Assembly (NCBI GenBank): GCA_964036295.1
Contig: OZ038463.1
Coordinates: 27,019,069-27,083,068, forward strand
Origin: Plumapathes pennacea
Lineage: Eukaryota; Cnidaria; Anthozoa; Antipatharia; Myriopathidae
Reading direction: 5' to 3'
DNA length: 64,000 nt
In this document: one piece after another, positions 20,900-30,385 of the stretch
Layout of the letters: each line of letters opens with the position of its first letter
Position numbering within the stretch: position 1 is the first letter of the stretch
The notes under the pieces: generated by a model
Told to the model about the DNA's origin: nothing
What the model saw: the letters and a program-made list of their open reading frames with translations, nothing else
The model's database searches: none
Made by a program: the position numbers and the translations under genes

Positions 20900-23800
20900 T
20901 TTGAGGATACTTTTCAGCATACTGACATTAAACGTTGCAAGTTTGTTGCCCTTCCAGAGTTCACACAGGTCGTAGATGTTGTAGCAGATTGGATGCCGAA
21001 GACCAATCGCATCAACTATGCTGTTGATGATTTGTTCTCTTTCCTGTTCTTCTTCCCCAAGTGCGTCTTTGGGGTCTGTAGGGACATCTGCATCCTCCAG
21101 AAGATGCTAACCAAAAAGAGTAAATTTGGCCCTTAGTATGCCATTCCTCTCTCGAAAACCGACGTTTGTTGTCTTGATCCCAAGCATTTCTAATGTCTGC
21201 TGAAACCTGGATGGGGTCCACCTTTAAGCCAGTTTTCTCGCCGAGGTCAAATTTTGCATTTAGGTATGCCTTTACATTTGACGTGAAATGCATTGAACAC
21301 GTGGCTTGGAAAGAGCCCATCCCTTCTTTAGGTCTGAGGGTGTGTCTACTGCCTGTTCAGATCCATGGAGGCCGGTTGAACTGGAGGTGCACGTTACCGC
21401 CACTGCACCCACTGAGGAAAAACGCTCAGCCCACTCTCCTCATCTTGTCATAGATACTTTCACGTGCTGGGTGGTTTCCATGTGATCCAATTTCAGCATG
21501 TATCTCAAGATCGCGAACCTCTTGAACATCCTCTGGCATCCAGGTTCTGGGCATTGAAACTGATCAATCTCTGCAGCAGTGCCCGAATCTTCAGAGACTC
21601 TGATGTTCATCTGGTGCACGTCTTTCACGAGGAAAAAGTCGCCATTCTCCTGACCAATTAATCCAGTTTCATCTTAATGGCTCATGATAATGTCATCGTA
21701 AGAGATCAGTTTTCGAAACCCTATGTCATAGGCCCTCCAAACGCGCAGGCCATTCTTTTCATGTGTGAAGTTGTGGAACTTGCTGAAGCAGTTAATCTTG
21801 TTGACCTTCAGAGTCTTGTGCTCATCGATGACACACATGGAGGCAGTTGTTCCATGAATGGGCCATTCAATAAGAGCAGTACGCATATCTGAAGCACAGT
21901 CGATGTTGTGTCCTTCATCGCAGTAGCGGCAAATTGAGCTCTTCATAGGACACAGGATTCTATTGCATACATCCTTCCCGTTTGCAGGCTCTGAGTAGTC
22001 ATAACGTTTCACACGGATGCCCATCCGATGCCCAACATCCTGTAGAGATGAGATAAGAGCATTGTTGTGGTAGCATCCGGCTTCATCTGAGCGAAGAAAA
22101 ATGCACTTGACTGACGGTTTCGAAGCTGACACATTCTTTAACAAGTTCTCTAAGATAGAGCAGACGGCAAACCAATCTTGCTGACAGCAATCAAAGATGT
22201 GCACATACATTTCAACCTGCACGTCATCCCGGCATTTAGTAATCACAGTAGAAACATGCCAGCTGATGCCTCGTTTTCCAAACCAGTCCGACTGCTTTTC
22301 CCTGTACTTCATCTGCAAAAATTTCATCGCCCAGTCCACTACCACCAGGACGGAGCCAGGATCAAGACTTCTCACGACGTCATGCTTGGCCTTGTCTTGG
22401 TTTACGGACCTAGAACATGGGTCTTCCATTGCAAGATGTCGGATTTTGCCCTTTCGAAGTCGTACAGTAGATCTTGATATTCTCTGTTGTACATAGAAGA
22501 TGATACTTGGATCTGTGCCTCAATTTCATTCAGAACATCTTTAAGGTCTTCACACATGCTGCAGCTTAGGTCGTGCACATGATCGCAATTCGCCTGAAAA
22601 GCTTCATCCTCTGGGTCACTTAAGGCAAATGGGCGACAGTGGTCATTACGGGGTGAGTTCTCTTCGTTGCAGTGGAGGCGATAGTCGGTCTTCAGATATT
22701 GCTTTCCTTCTTGCAGTTTTTGTTTCATTGCAGCACACCATGTTCTCTCTTGCCCCTTTTCGCTAAGATCATCCACAATTCGTCTCAGTGTTTGGAATCC
22801 AGCAGCACCATCAGCGGCAATGTTGTCTAATCTCTGAAGTCATCTGCAGCAACAAACACAGTTCGTAAAGCCTCATTTTAGACGCACTCTGAACTAATTA
22901 ATTAAGCCGCATGCTATTACACACCCACCCGCATAGCAGCCCAACTCTGGCAGCACTGGTATCTATTATGCTTGTTATTTGATTTATTTGCGATCTTCCT
23001 CGTCTTTATGATATAAAACAGATAGTCGCTGCTTAGTGGCCTATTGCCTCATTCGTCATTGCTCTTTTCAATTCTAAAGTGTTCCTGGACTCTACTGCGC
23101 ATAATCACTGAAATGTATAGAAGAAGCCTGGTATATTACAAACAATACTGTACTTCAGAAAACCTTTTGATGCACCATTTTATTATCCTTGCTGGTTTAT
23201 GCAAGAAACCTCTTGCACACGTCGGGAGTTTAGAGTTTTCCCTGCTTACCTGCGCTGGGACGCCTCTTTCACTTCTAGAATCTTGAATAATGTAGAACGG
23301 CTCAAAGCAATGAAGTTTTATTTGATAACTGTTGATCTTCTCATATGGTTCATGAAGCTTCATCAATACGTGAACTGGGTATCTATATGCATCAATGCTG
23401 AGAATCTGTAACTTCAGGGACTGGGTCGTGGCGTTTTTGTATGCCATCATCAGCGCTACGAGTTCGGACAAAGGCTCATTTGCGGATTGAGTGACTAGGC
23501 TTTCATATAACTCCAACCCGCTTTTTGGGGCGATCATAGTGCATACCAACCGACAATCGTCTTTCCCCTGATCAACACATTGCGACTTTTTTTCTGGAGT
23601 GGCATTCTTCCACGGAACTTTTAATTGACACGTGAGTGGACAGTGCTTTGTTCTGGTGCTTTGGGCCACCAAACCCATTGTAGTGTTGTAGCTGTGCAGA
23701 AGACTAATTCCATGAAGAGCCCTGTTAGGTACAGGGGTGTCTGCAGGGGTACAGTTCTCCTCCTCTCCTTTCTGGGATCCAAGAACGTTCGTGATCGAGA

Positions 23801-24943
23801 TGTTCCGATGGATCTTTGCTGTAGGGTGTCGAAGATAACACAGCCGTAATAGCTGCCTTGGCCTCCTGCTTGGCAGTCCTGATGAAATGCAAAGGAAAAT
23901 TTGAACCCGAAATTGAGAATCCTTTCATTCGAAAAGTTTGTTGTGCAGTGTTTCCTTTGTAGTTTTACCTGTCAGTTCCCTCATCAACATCAAAGCTACT
24001 AGCCGGTTCATCTGTGCAGAAGCTTCTCAACCACGTCGCCTTCTCAGTCTTTTCATTGTGCTTTCCTCGACAGGACCTACAAATTGCTAAAATAAATTAC
24101 AAAACAATTTGCTTTTCAAAGACTAGGATATATTTTCGTGATAACTTGTCCTTTAAATAAAACGTTTACCCAAGACTGCTTCTGCGAAGTTTGGCAGCAA
24201 CTTACAGCAATTTGCCAATTGCACTTGAAAAGCTGTAATTGTTGCCAATAAAAAGTCCCAAGTACCATTAGGCGGCCTTTTACACCCCTCCACTGTCTGC
24301 TGTTATGCGCGTTTCCACGCTCCATCTTATTTACTGCAGGTTTCTTAGATCGAAAGGGTTTTGTGTTGATAGGAGTCAAAATAGTTCTCCACCTTTTACA
24401 AAGAGTCAACTTGTAAAGGAAGACCAATGAAATCCTGATCACTCAACCGAAACAGAACTAGCCTTCAGATGACAATATTTCAGATGTGTGACTCCTTTCC
24501 ATCATTTAGACCGCACTTTCATCAACTAAAAGAAAAATATTTTGCACTCACGTGACCCAACTTGCACCGTTTTTCCAAACAGAGTGTATACCTCTTTGGA
24601 TGTTTGAAAGCTGATGACCCTTCCACTTTCCACCTTCTTCACCTTTCCGGAGTGCTCTGGGTATTGACAGGTTATGGGGGAATGCCAGTACCTGCCAAGG
24701 TTATTTCTATGTGTCGGGCACAGTCATTTTCCTGATCTTTTCTTCGCCGAGACCAAATAGTCCGGCCCTGGCGAGAATCAGATCAGTCTCCCTCAACTTC
24801 TCCCGTGACGAAAGGCATTTAGAAAGATGATAGCTGATATCATGACGACAATTGTGGAGAAAAGCGATGTTGTCAGTACCTCTATCTGGGCCACAGTGCC
24901 CTCCTATTACTTGATACAGGAAGCAATTCTGGTCTTTCAACAT
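20900..24943 (-). pseudogene. Cys-rich / RNase-H-like (candidate DDE) / C2H2 gene of a multicopy cnidarian family
   Basis: Multi-exon minus-strand gene. Exon 1 (24943-24554): GGHCG, LILARAG, HRNNLGRYW Cys/His region. Exon 2 (24082-23969): CRSCRGKHNEKTEKATWL. Exon 3 from 23880: AKQEAKAAI to HEPYEKINSYQIK. 22830-22402: LEGKQYLKTDY-type segment with a Cys/His cluster. 22429-21674: VVVDWAMKFLQMKYRE, then IFLRSDEAGCYHNN, then GKDVCNRILCPMKSSI, a layout like an RNase-H fold with two acidic residues at strand ends. 21628-21440: C2H2 finger CPEPGCQRMFKRFAILRYML. 21320-21012: FSREEWHTKGQI tail. Lesions: frameshift near 22412, in-frame TAA near 21675 (between IIMSH and DETGL), and a frame change near 21430. 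The family is familiar to me from cnidarian proteomes as uncharacterised. With flanking inverted repeats, a transposase role is my inference. Confidence 0.6.
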
Positions 24944-25257
24944 TATCCAAAACCAGACAAAACCAGCGACTCTAAATTGTTGATTTGGTGAGTAGCTATT
25001 GTTCTATTTTTGTATTTCTTTTGTTCTCAAGTGCGTAAAACTGGCTCTAAGCCAAATCAGATCTTGTAAACAAGTAGGTCAATGTCACGTCGCCATAAGA
25101 AATGTGTCGCCCCAAAATTTTAGACAGCGCATTCATCAAATGGCTACTTCATGATAGTGGATATAATCGGAAGGATCACACAGGCACGAATTTTAAAGTG
25201 GCGTGTCATAACAGACGAACCTTTGGTTTGTTTTTGTGTGGCACGCATAAAATCCGG

Positions 25258-25408
25258 GCACTGGCTATTGCCGAAGCCGTGTAACTATTCTCTTTTTTTA
25301 ATCAACTTCTTTGTGATGATATAAGGTACTTTTCTGCGTTTCATTTATGCGATAGAAGTCGAAATATTCTGACCAAAAAACTTTCCATATAACAACAAAC
25401 TGTTTGTC
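25258..25408. repeat. Right arm of the ~150-bp inverted repeat pair (candidate TIR)
   Basis: Pairs with 19503-19667. Its outer edge is cut by a LINE 3' tail at 25409, so the true terminus and any target duplication are not visible on this side. Confidence 0.62.
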
Positions 25409-26145
25409 AAAAAATAAATAGAATAGAATAGAATAGATACCTTTATTTAAGCAGGGTTACTCTTTCAGTATTTACAAATGTAAGAAACTGATATCACTAG
25501 AGGCCCTATTTTATAATAATAATAGTAATAGTAATAATAATATGTAATAAAGGTATATAACTCACTATAAAAGGTATAGAAATATAAAATGTAAAACTAG
25601 ATCAAATTACTCTAATCTATACTACAATAAAACTAACTATATATTCCGGTTAAAAACTAGACAGCCATGGTAATAAAACACCCTTTTAGTGCATTCCAGT
25701 CTTACTGACGGCAGTCTGAGGTGGTCGCTCTGCCTTGTCATCCTACATATTACCTCTTTATTATGCTTAAAATAATCTATTAAAAATTGAGGGAAGCACT
25801 TGTTTAGACATTTCTTAACTAACTTTAAAACATGCCCCTCCCGCCTACGTTCTAATGTTCTGTACCCTAGATACTCCAGCGCTTCATCACTGCTGTCCAT
25901 CCGCATAACTATGCGTGCTGTGCGCCTCTGTAGCTTATCTAAATTATCTGTATTGACACTCCCACAGCATTTCCATACAGCATCACAGTAATCAAGAATA
26001 GGGAGAATAAACGACTTGTAGATGGCACTGGCTGTATGCATACTAATGTTCTTCCTAGTTCTGCCGAGCATACCCATTCTCTTCCCAACTTTACTAAGCA
26101 GATATTTTGAATTGCATGGCTGGCTACTAAAATAGCAAACATGAC
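25409..26145 (-). mobile_element. 5'-truncated CR1/L2-like LINE, 3' end
   Basis: The minus-strand frame 26077-25637 reads KSFILPILDYCDAVWKCCG, then LDKLQRRTARIVM, and ends with LPSVRLECTKRVFYYHG, the thumb region and C-terminus of a non-LTR reverse transcriptase. The 3' end carries a (TATTC)n tail (AATAGAATAGAATAG on + at 25419-25434), as in CR1/L2-type elements with microsatellite tails. The 5' part is missing at about 26145, as is usual for LINE insertions. It inserted beside the inverted repeat at 25408 and beside an exon-like segment at 26165. Confidence 0.8.
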
Positions 26146-26164
26146 AGTTTATATATCAAAATTA

Positions 26165-26527
26165 TCACTCTACATATATGGGTACAACTGTTGAAGATCC
26201 TGTACCAAGCTCAGTAGTTCAGGCTGGTCTTTCAGAGCTGCTTTGCTCAAGCACACCGCATTTTTTTCTTGCTGAAGAGAACCAGCAAGGGTCCCTCCAG
26301 TACTGCTGTTAACATCAGTAATATTGTCACCTAGCTTCTCTTGATAAGTGCTTTACAAGCCACGCGGAGGCTTTTGAGGCAACATGACAGGCAGGACTAC
26401 TGTATGAACTTTATCAAGCAGGATGAAATTATCCCCACCATACATCAAATGTCTCCTTGTCACTTCGCTGGCCATTGACCAGAGGCCAACTATAAATGTT
26501 GTCACGGCTTTATTGAAGAAGGGACCT
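26165..26527 (-). pseudogene. Unrecognised exon-like coding segment
   Basis: On the minus strand an acceptor TTTCTGCAG at about 26528 is followed by a long coding-like frame starting GPFFNKAVTTFIVGLWSMAS and YGGDNFILLDKVHTVVLPVM. One in-frame TAA (in CTTGTAAAGC) is followed by further coding-like sequence in the same frame (LGDNITDVNSSTGG, LSKAALKDQPELLSL). I do not recognise the family. It is cut by the LINE at about 26145. It may belong with the coding-like segment at 27761-28040. Confidence 0.4.
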
Positions 26528-26545
26528 GCAGAAAATACTTAAAAG

Positions 26546-26706
26546 TACAGTCAACTCTCTCTAAGGCTGACACTCTTTGGACTAGATTTAGTGTCCGCTT
26601 TAGAGAGAGTTCATTTACAGAGAAACAAGTGAAAATCGGCAAGGACCAAACTCTGTATGCTGTCCGCCTTAAAGAGGTGCCCGCTTTAGAGGGACTGGAC
26701 TATGTG
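26546..26706. mobile_element. Small pogo/Tigger-like MITE, tentative
   Basis: Starts TACAGTCAACTCTC and holds repeated GTCCGC(C/T)TTAGAGAG motifs; the right end reads CTCTAAAGCGG-type sequence when complemented. TA-flanked CAGT starts and CTCTAA repeats suggest a Tc1/mariner-pogo derivative, but the right inverted repeat is poor. Confidence 0.35.
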
Positions 26707-26904
26707 ATTGCTTAAAACCAGTATGCACCACAAAAACTAATTGTCTCTAATAAAGATCACTTGCTTGAATACTTTTGATTCGATACATAAATGCCAACCC
26801 CAAGGGGCCCATTCGGTCGAATGGCGTGACTTTGTGATGGGATTTGACAAGAACTAAAGTCCGTTTTTATCAGAGCCGAGAAACTTTAGCCAACACGGTG
26901 AGCG

Positions 26905-27526
26905 GATTATTCAGTCCTGAAGAAACTTTCTGTGGCGACACGAAATACTTCTGGGAAGAGATACCAGGCCGAACACGGAAATCAAAGCTACGATGAGCTT
27001 TAGCCGTAAAACAGTGACGATTTGTGCTTTATTGAGGCGCCTTTTATTGGCACTGTACATGACATCTGTTGCCTCATAAAATGCTTTTTCTTATCGTACA
27101 TTGCCTGTTGAAATGTTTCTTCCATTCGATCATGTAGCCTTTGTTTTGGAGTTGTCACTGTATACTAGAAATGAAAAATACACCGAGATAGTTCTGAGCA
27201 TTGAGTTTGCAGTCGCAAATGGACTGATAATGCTGTGAACAAAACCGCAATAATATTGTAAACAATCCTCGTCTTCAATTTTATATTTGTTCCCAGAGCA
27301 CGAATACTCAAAAGCCTGATAGAAGAAACGCATTCAGTTAAAAGATAGAAACAGATAAGTATTGAAGCGAAGGCTGGATTAATTGTGGCCTCTGATTAGA
27401 GTCAAACTGTCAAAATCGATTGTGCCAGAGTCACGCATTACTCAGCTTTTCTTGCTGGCATTTTAGTTTATTCTGGTCTCGACCCAACTCATGCTGCGAG
27501 CTCGCTGGTAACGCCAGTCTAATTTT
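26905..27526. repeat. Retroposon Y fragment joined to repeat W
   Basis: 26914-27340 matches 3200-3690 (TTTCTGTGGCGACAC, ACATGACATCTGTTGCC, CATTCGATCATGTAGCC in the same order), and 27411-27526 matches W copies, ending GCCAGTCTA. The Y-to-W order is the same as near 3.0-3.8 kb, so Y and W may be one longer element. Confidence 0.5.
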
Positions 27527-27760
27527 ATAAAAGAAATATATAGCAATTTCAAGAGTATTATAGCCTCATCTAAACACTCTCCTAACTACCCGCGTGTTTA
27601 GATGAGTTTATTGTGTCAGGCTACATGAACGCGAAGAACATTTCGCGACGTGTCAGTCGCCATTCGAAGTTTTATACAGTCTAATTATAAAGCCGTCGAA
27701 AACAGGGTTACACGGGAACGCGTTATATATATCTAAAAAGATATCAGGGCAGAAACATAC

Positions 27761-28040
27761 CTGAAGTCGACCAGTGTAGGCTGTTGATCCCATCAAGCCC
27801 AATCTTCAGCAGTTGCAATTCTTACCGGATCTTTCCTGTCCATGTTGCCATTAACGGCACAGAAAACTTCATGCAAATTCGGACTGTACTGGCAAGATCG
27901 AAGGCATTGGAACTCTTCACGAAATTTGCGCAAACCACCCCTTCAGTAATCAACAAACAAACGCATGGCCAATTCATCCAGCCTGGCTTTGGTTTCCTGT
28001 CGGCTGTCAGATTTGACGTGTGAAGGAACAATGTTTGGAG
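27761..28040 (-). pseudogene. Unrecognised coding-like segment, possible exon
   Basis: Minus-strand frames over 28040-27835 read like a helical charged protein (ETKARLDELAMRLFVDY, in-frame TGA, RGGLRKFREEF, NLHEVFCAVNGNMDRKDP). A neighbouring frame continues LLKIGLDGINSLHWSTS to a GTATGT donor at 27761. Stop and frame change mean it is broken or my exon limits are wrong. No known domain recognised. It could be an exon upstream of 26527-26165. Confidence 0.3.
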
Positions 28041-28509
28041 GTGTCGAAGATATGTGATTGGCTGATCACAGCATCCAAAGTTCAATAATCACGTGCAACG
28101 AGAGTGAAGTAAATGCCGCCAAAGGGTGCTGTGAGTTGTATTTTGAGAGTAAGGAAATGCGAAGCATATTTTTCAAATGGCAACGAATGGTATAAACACA
28201 AGCGAGTTAAGATGGGCCTGACGATCATGAGACTGAGAAGGCGACCGACCAAGATGTCGTCCAAACAATTGAGCTGGATATGGCTTTGAAACGCAAGCAA
28301 GCGTTTCCATCACATCGTCGATTGAAAGTCTATATGGCAATTGGCAACCGGACACAAACAGTGTAATAGAGCGATATAAATGAGAAGAAAGTATATAATA
28401 TTTACATTTGCGTACTTTGCTCTGATGTGTCGTGAAATGAAGGCCAAATGCTAGTGGATTGAGACCCTTTCTCCAGGTTTCGAAGCTGATTTGTGACTCA
28501 GTTTGATTT
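28041..28509. other. Unassigned sequence
   Basis: Short frames exist on both strands (for example 28082-28300 and 28173-28355, minus) but none shows a known domain or codon pattern that persuades me. Confidence 0.3.
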
Positions 28510-28740
28510 TGTTTTACTCTAAATTTTTAGCAGTGTAATGTAACATGTTTTGGGAAGAAAAACTTTATAATTCAGACCACAAGCATCGACTTTAGGCGGC
28601 CACGAAGCGTGACAGACAGCTTTGTTGTCACGGTGTTCAAACGTCCATAGTTCCCGATAGAAACTTTGTATCGACCCAGCTTTTTGCAGCGATACTTGAC
28701 TCATTACATGTTTGAAAATGTCAGTGTATCAGGCTTGTGG
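28510..28740 (-). repeat. Repeat V, copy 1
   Basis: Reverse complement matches 33715-33890: TGGGTCGATAC, CTATCGG-A, GACGTTTGAA-ACCGTGACAACAAAG. No coding function assigned. Confidence 0.5.
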
Positions 28741-28921
28741 GATGCGTAACTTCTGAGATAGCTTTTTGATGACGTCAGGTGAAAACACTCTAGTTCGACG
28801 TTTGAATTTAATTAAGTTCGTCAGATTTGTATAAAGTTTGACGGCGTCGTTTTGTGCGCCTGGGCCAGTCGGGTAAAACGACTGAAGTTCTACCTTGTTT
28901 CAGACGTCGTATTAGCTTACA

Positions 28922-29243
28922 TGCAGAATACCCTGCCACTTCGGACCACTATTGTTTGAATGCCTCGTTCTTTAACCCTTTCACTCCCAAGCTCAAAATG
29001 CAGATTCTCTCAACCTTTTAAAAAGAAAATGTATGAGTGATGTAGTGAGAATTGATAATTTAATCACCTTTCATCTTAGCAAACTATCAAAAGCCAAGTT
29101 CTCCCTACTGTATCATATGTTTCTGGTGAGAAACTGAAGGAGAAAATCGAAGTTGGTCACACTTGGGAGTGAAAGGGTTAAAAGAATATATTAATATGAC
29201 AAAAGAATATATAAAAATTCCTGAAGTGGCAGGGCATTCTGCA
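28922..29243. mobile_element. Small TIR element (TGCAGAATACCCTGCCACTTC ends) holding a second MITE
   Basis: The inverted ends are TGCAGAATACCCTGCCACTT at 28922 and its complement ending at about 29243. Without the inserted MITE the element is about 115 bp. A related end occurs at about 8800 inside a CACTA intron. Confidence 0.6.
28976..29177. mobile_element. piggyBac-type MITE, 202 bp, TTAA duplication
   Basis: Terminal repeats CCCTTTCACTCCCAAG and CTTGGGAGTGAAAGGG are perfect 16-bp inverses. They are bounded by TTAA at 28972-28975 and 29178-29181. A TTAA target and ends starting CCC are diagnostic of piggyBac. Its interior resembles repeat W. Confidence 0.85.
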
Positions 29244-29394
29244 GTTGCTCTGAATCCTGTTTAATGTAATATATTGCGACTTCATCATATTGTTTGCAAT
29301 AAAATAAAAGTGTCTTTGCTACACTACAATCATGTTTCCCCAATGTATTTGTGTACCTGTTTACTGGCATACCCATTTTCTTTATAGTGTTCCA

Positions 29395-29760
29395 GCTCGA
29401 GGCTGCAGAATTTCTGCGGCCCATGTTCCAGCTTGAGGTCGTAGAATTTCTGCGGCCAGTGTTCTAGCCTGAAGCTGCAGAATTTCTGCAGCCTATGTTC
29501 CAGCCTGAGGCTGCAGAATTTCTGCGGCCTATGTTCCAGCCTGAGGTCGGAGAATTTCTGCGACCAGTGTTCTAGCCTGGGGCTGCAGAATTTCTGCGGC
29601 CTATGTTCCAGCCTGAGGCTGCAGAATTTCTGCGGCCTATGTTCCAGCCTGAGGCTGCAGAACTTCTGCGGCCTATGTTCCAGCCTGAGGCTGCAGAATT
29701 TCTGCGGTCTGTGTTCCAGCCAGTGGCTGCAGAATCTCTGCAGCTTGATTTTCCTAGCCA
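29395..29760. repeat. 36-bp minisatellite, about 10 units
   Basis: Unit GGCCTATGTTCCAGCCTGAG-GCTGCAGAATTTCTGC. The period is divisible by three, so all frames stay open; in the minus frame each unit reads FCSLRLEHRPQK. I consider this an open-frame artefact of the repeat rather than a gene. Confidence 0.9.
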
Positions 29761-29869
29761 AGGCTTGCAGAATTTAGCAGACATAAGATTGTACTTAGTG
29801 AGATTCATCCATTTTAAGAAACTTCCCACGATTGTCCGCTAAAACCAATGTTTTTTCCCTTAAAAAATA

Positions 29870-30385
29870 AAATGCTGCTAAAACAGGGCAAATATGTGTA
29901 AAAAAGCTATTTTGGAAAAGTACAAAATAGATTGGAAGACGTTTGTAATTTTTGTTATGATGCATTACGGGTGTGGTAATTATGCTGCTCAGATACAAAG
30001 GAAAGCTTAAAATTAGAAGGCTTGTTATCGTGAAGTATATCATAAAATAGTAAACAGGTGTGTAACTTGACAATGTCAGGAAGTTTCAATAGGCCCAGGT
30101 CTATATAGTGTGGAGCAATATGATCTTGAAGTGGTACATCATCTATTATTCTAACAGCCTTGTTTTATAGTCTTACTAGTTGAGATAAAGTAGTGTCGTA
30201 GTTGTTACCCACATTATACAGCTATAAGCTAGGTAAGGGTAGATAAGTGCAAAATAGATACTAATGAGTGATCGTTCGCATAGGAATGGTTTTACTTTTG
30301 ACATAATATTTATGTTTTTGCTTACTTTAGAGCAGATATTGTAAAGACAAGCTTTAAGGAGATTCCTTTAATCTCTAGTCGCCAT
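29870..30385 (-). pseudogene. LINE reverse transcriptase C-terminal fragment
   Basis: Minus-strand translation in mixed frames gives SIYFALIYPYLAYSCIMWV, followed by residues matching the LINE thumb domain (LVRL-like, RIIDDVPLQDHI-like, GLLKLPDI-like pieces) with several stops. It is an old CR1/L2-like remnant between the minisatellite and gypsy-1. Confidence 0.6.

Noticed and set aside
29330..29842. Frames of 143, 85 and 79 residues across the minisatellite
   Set aside because: Produced by a 36-bp period; no start context, domain or splice evidence.
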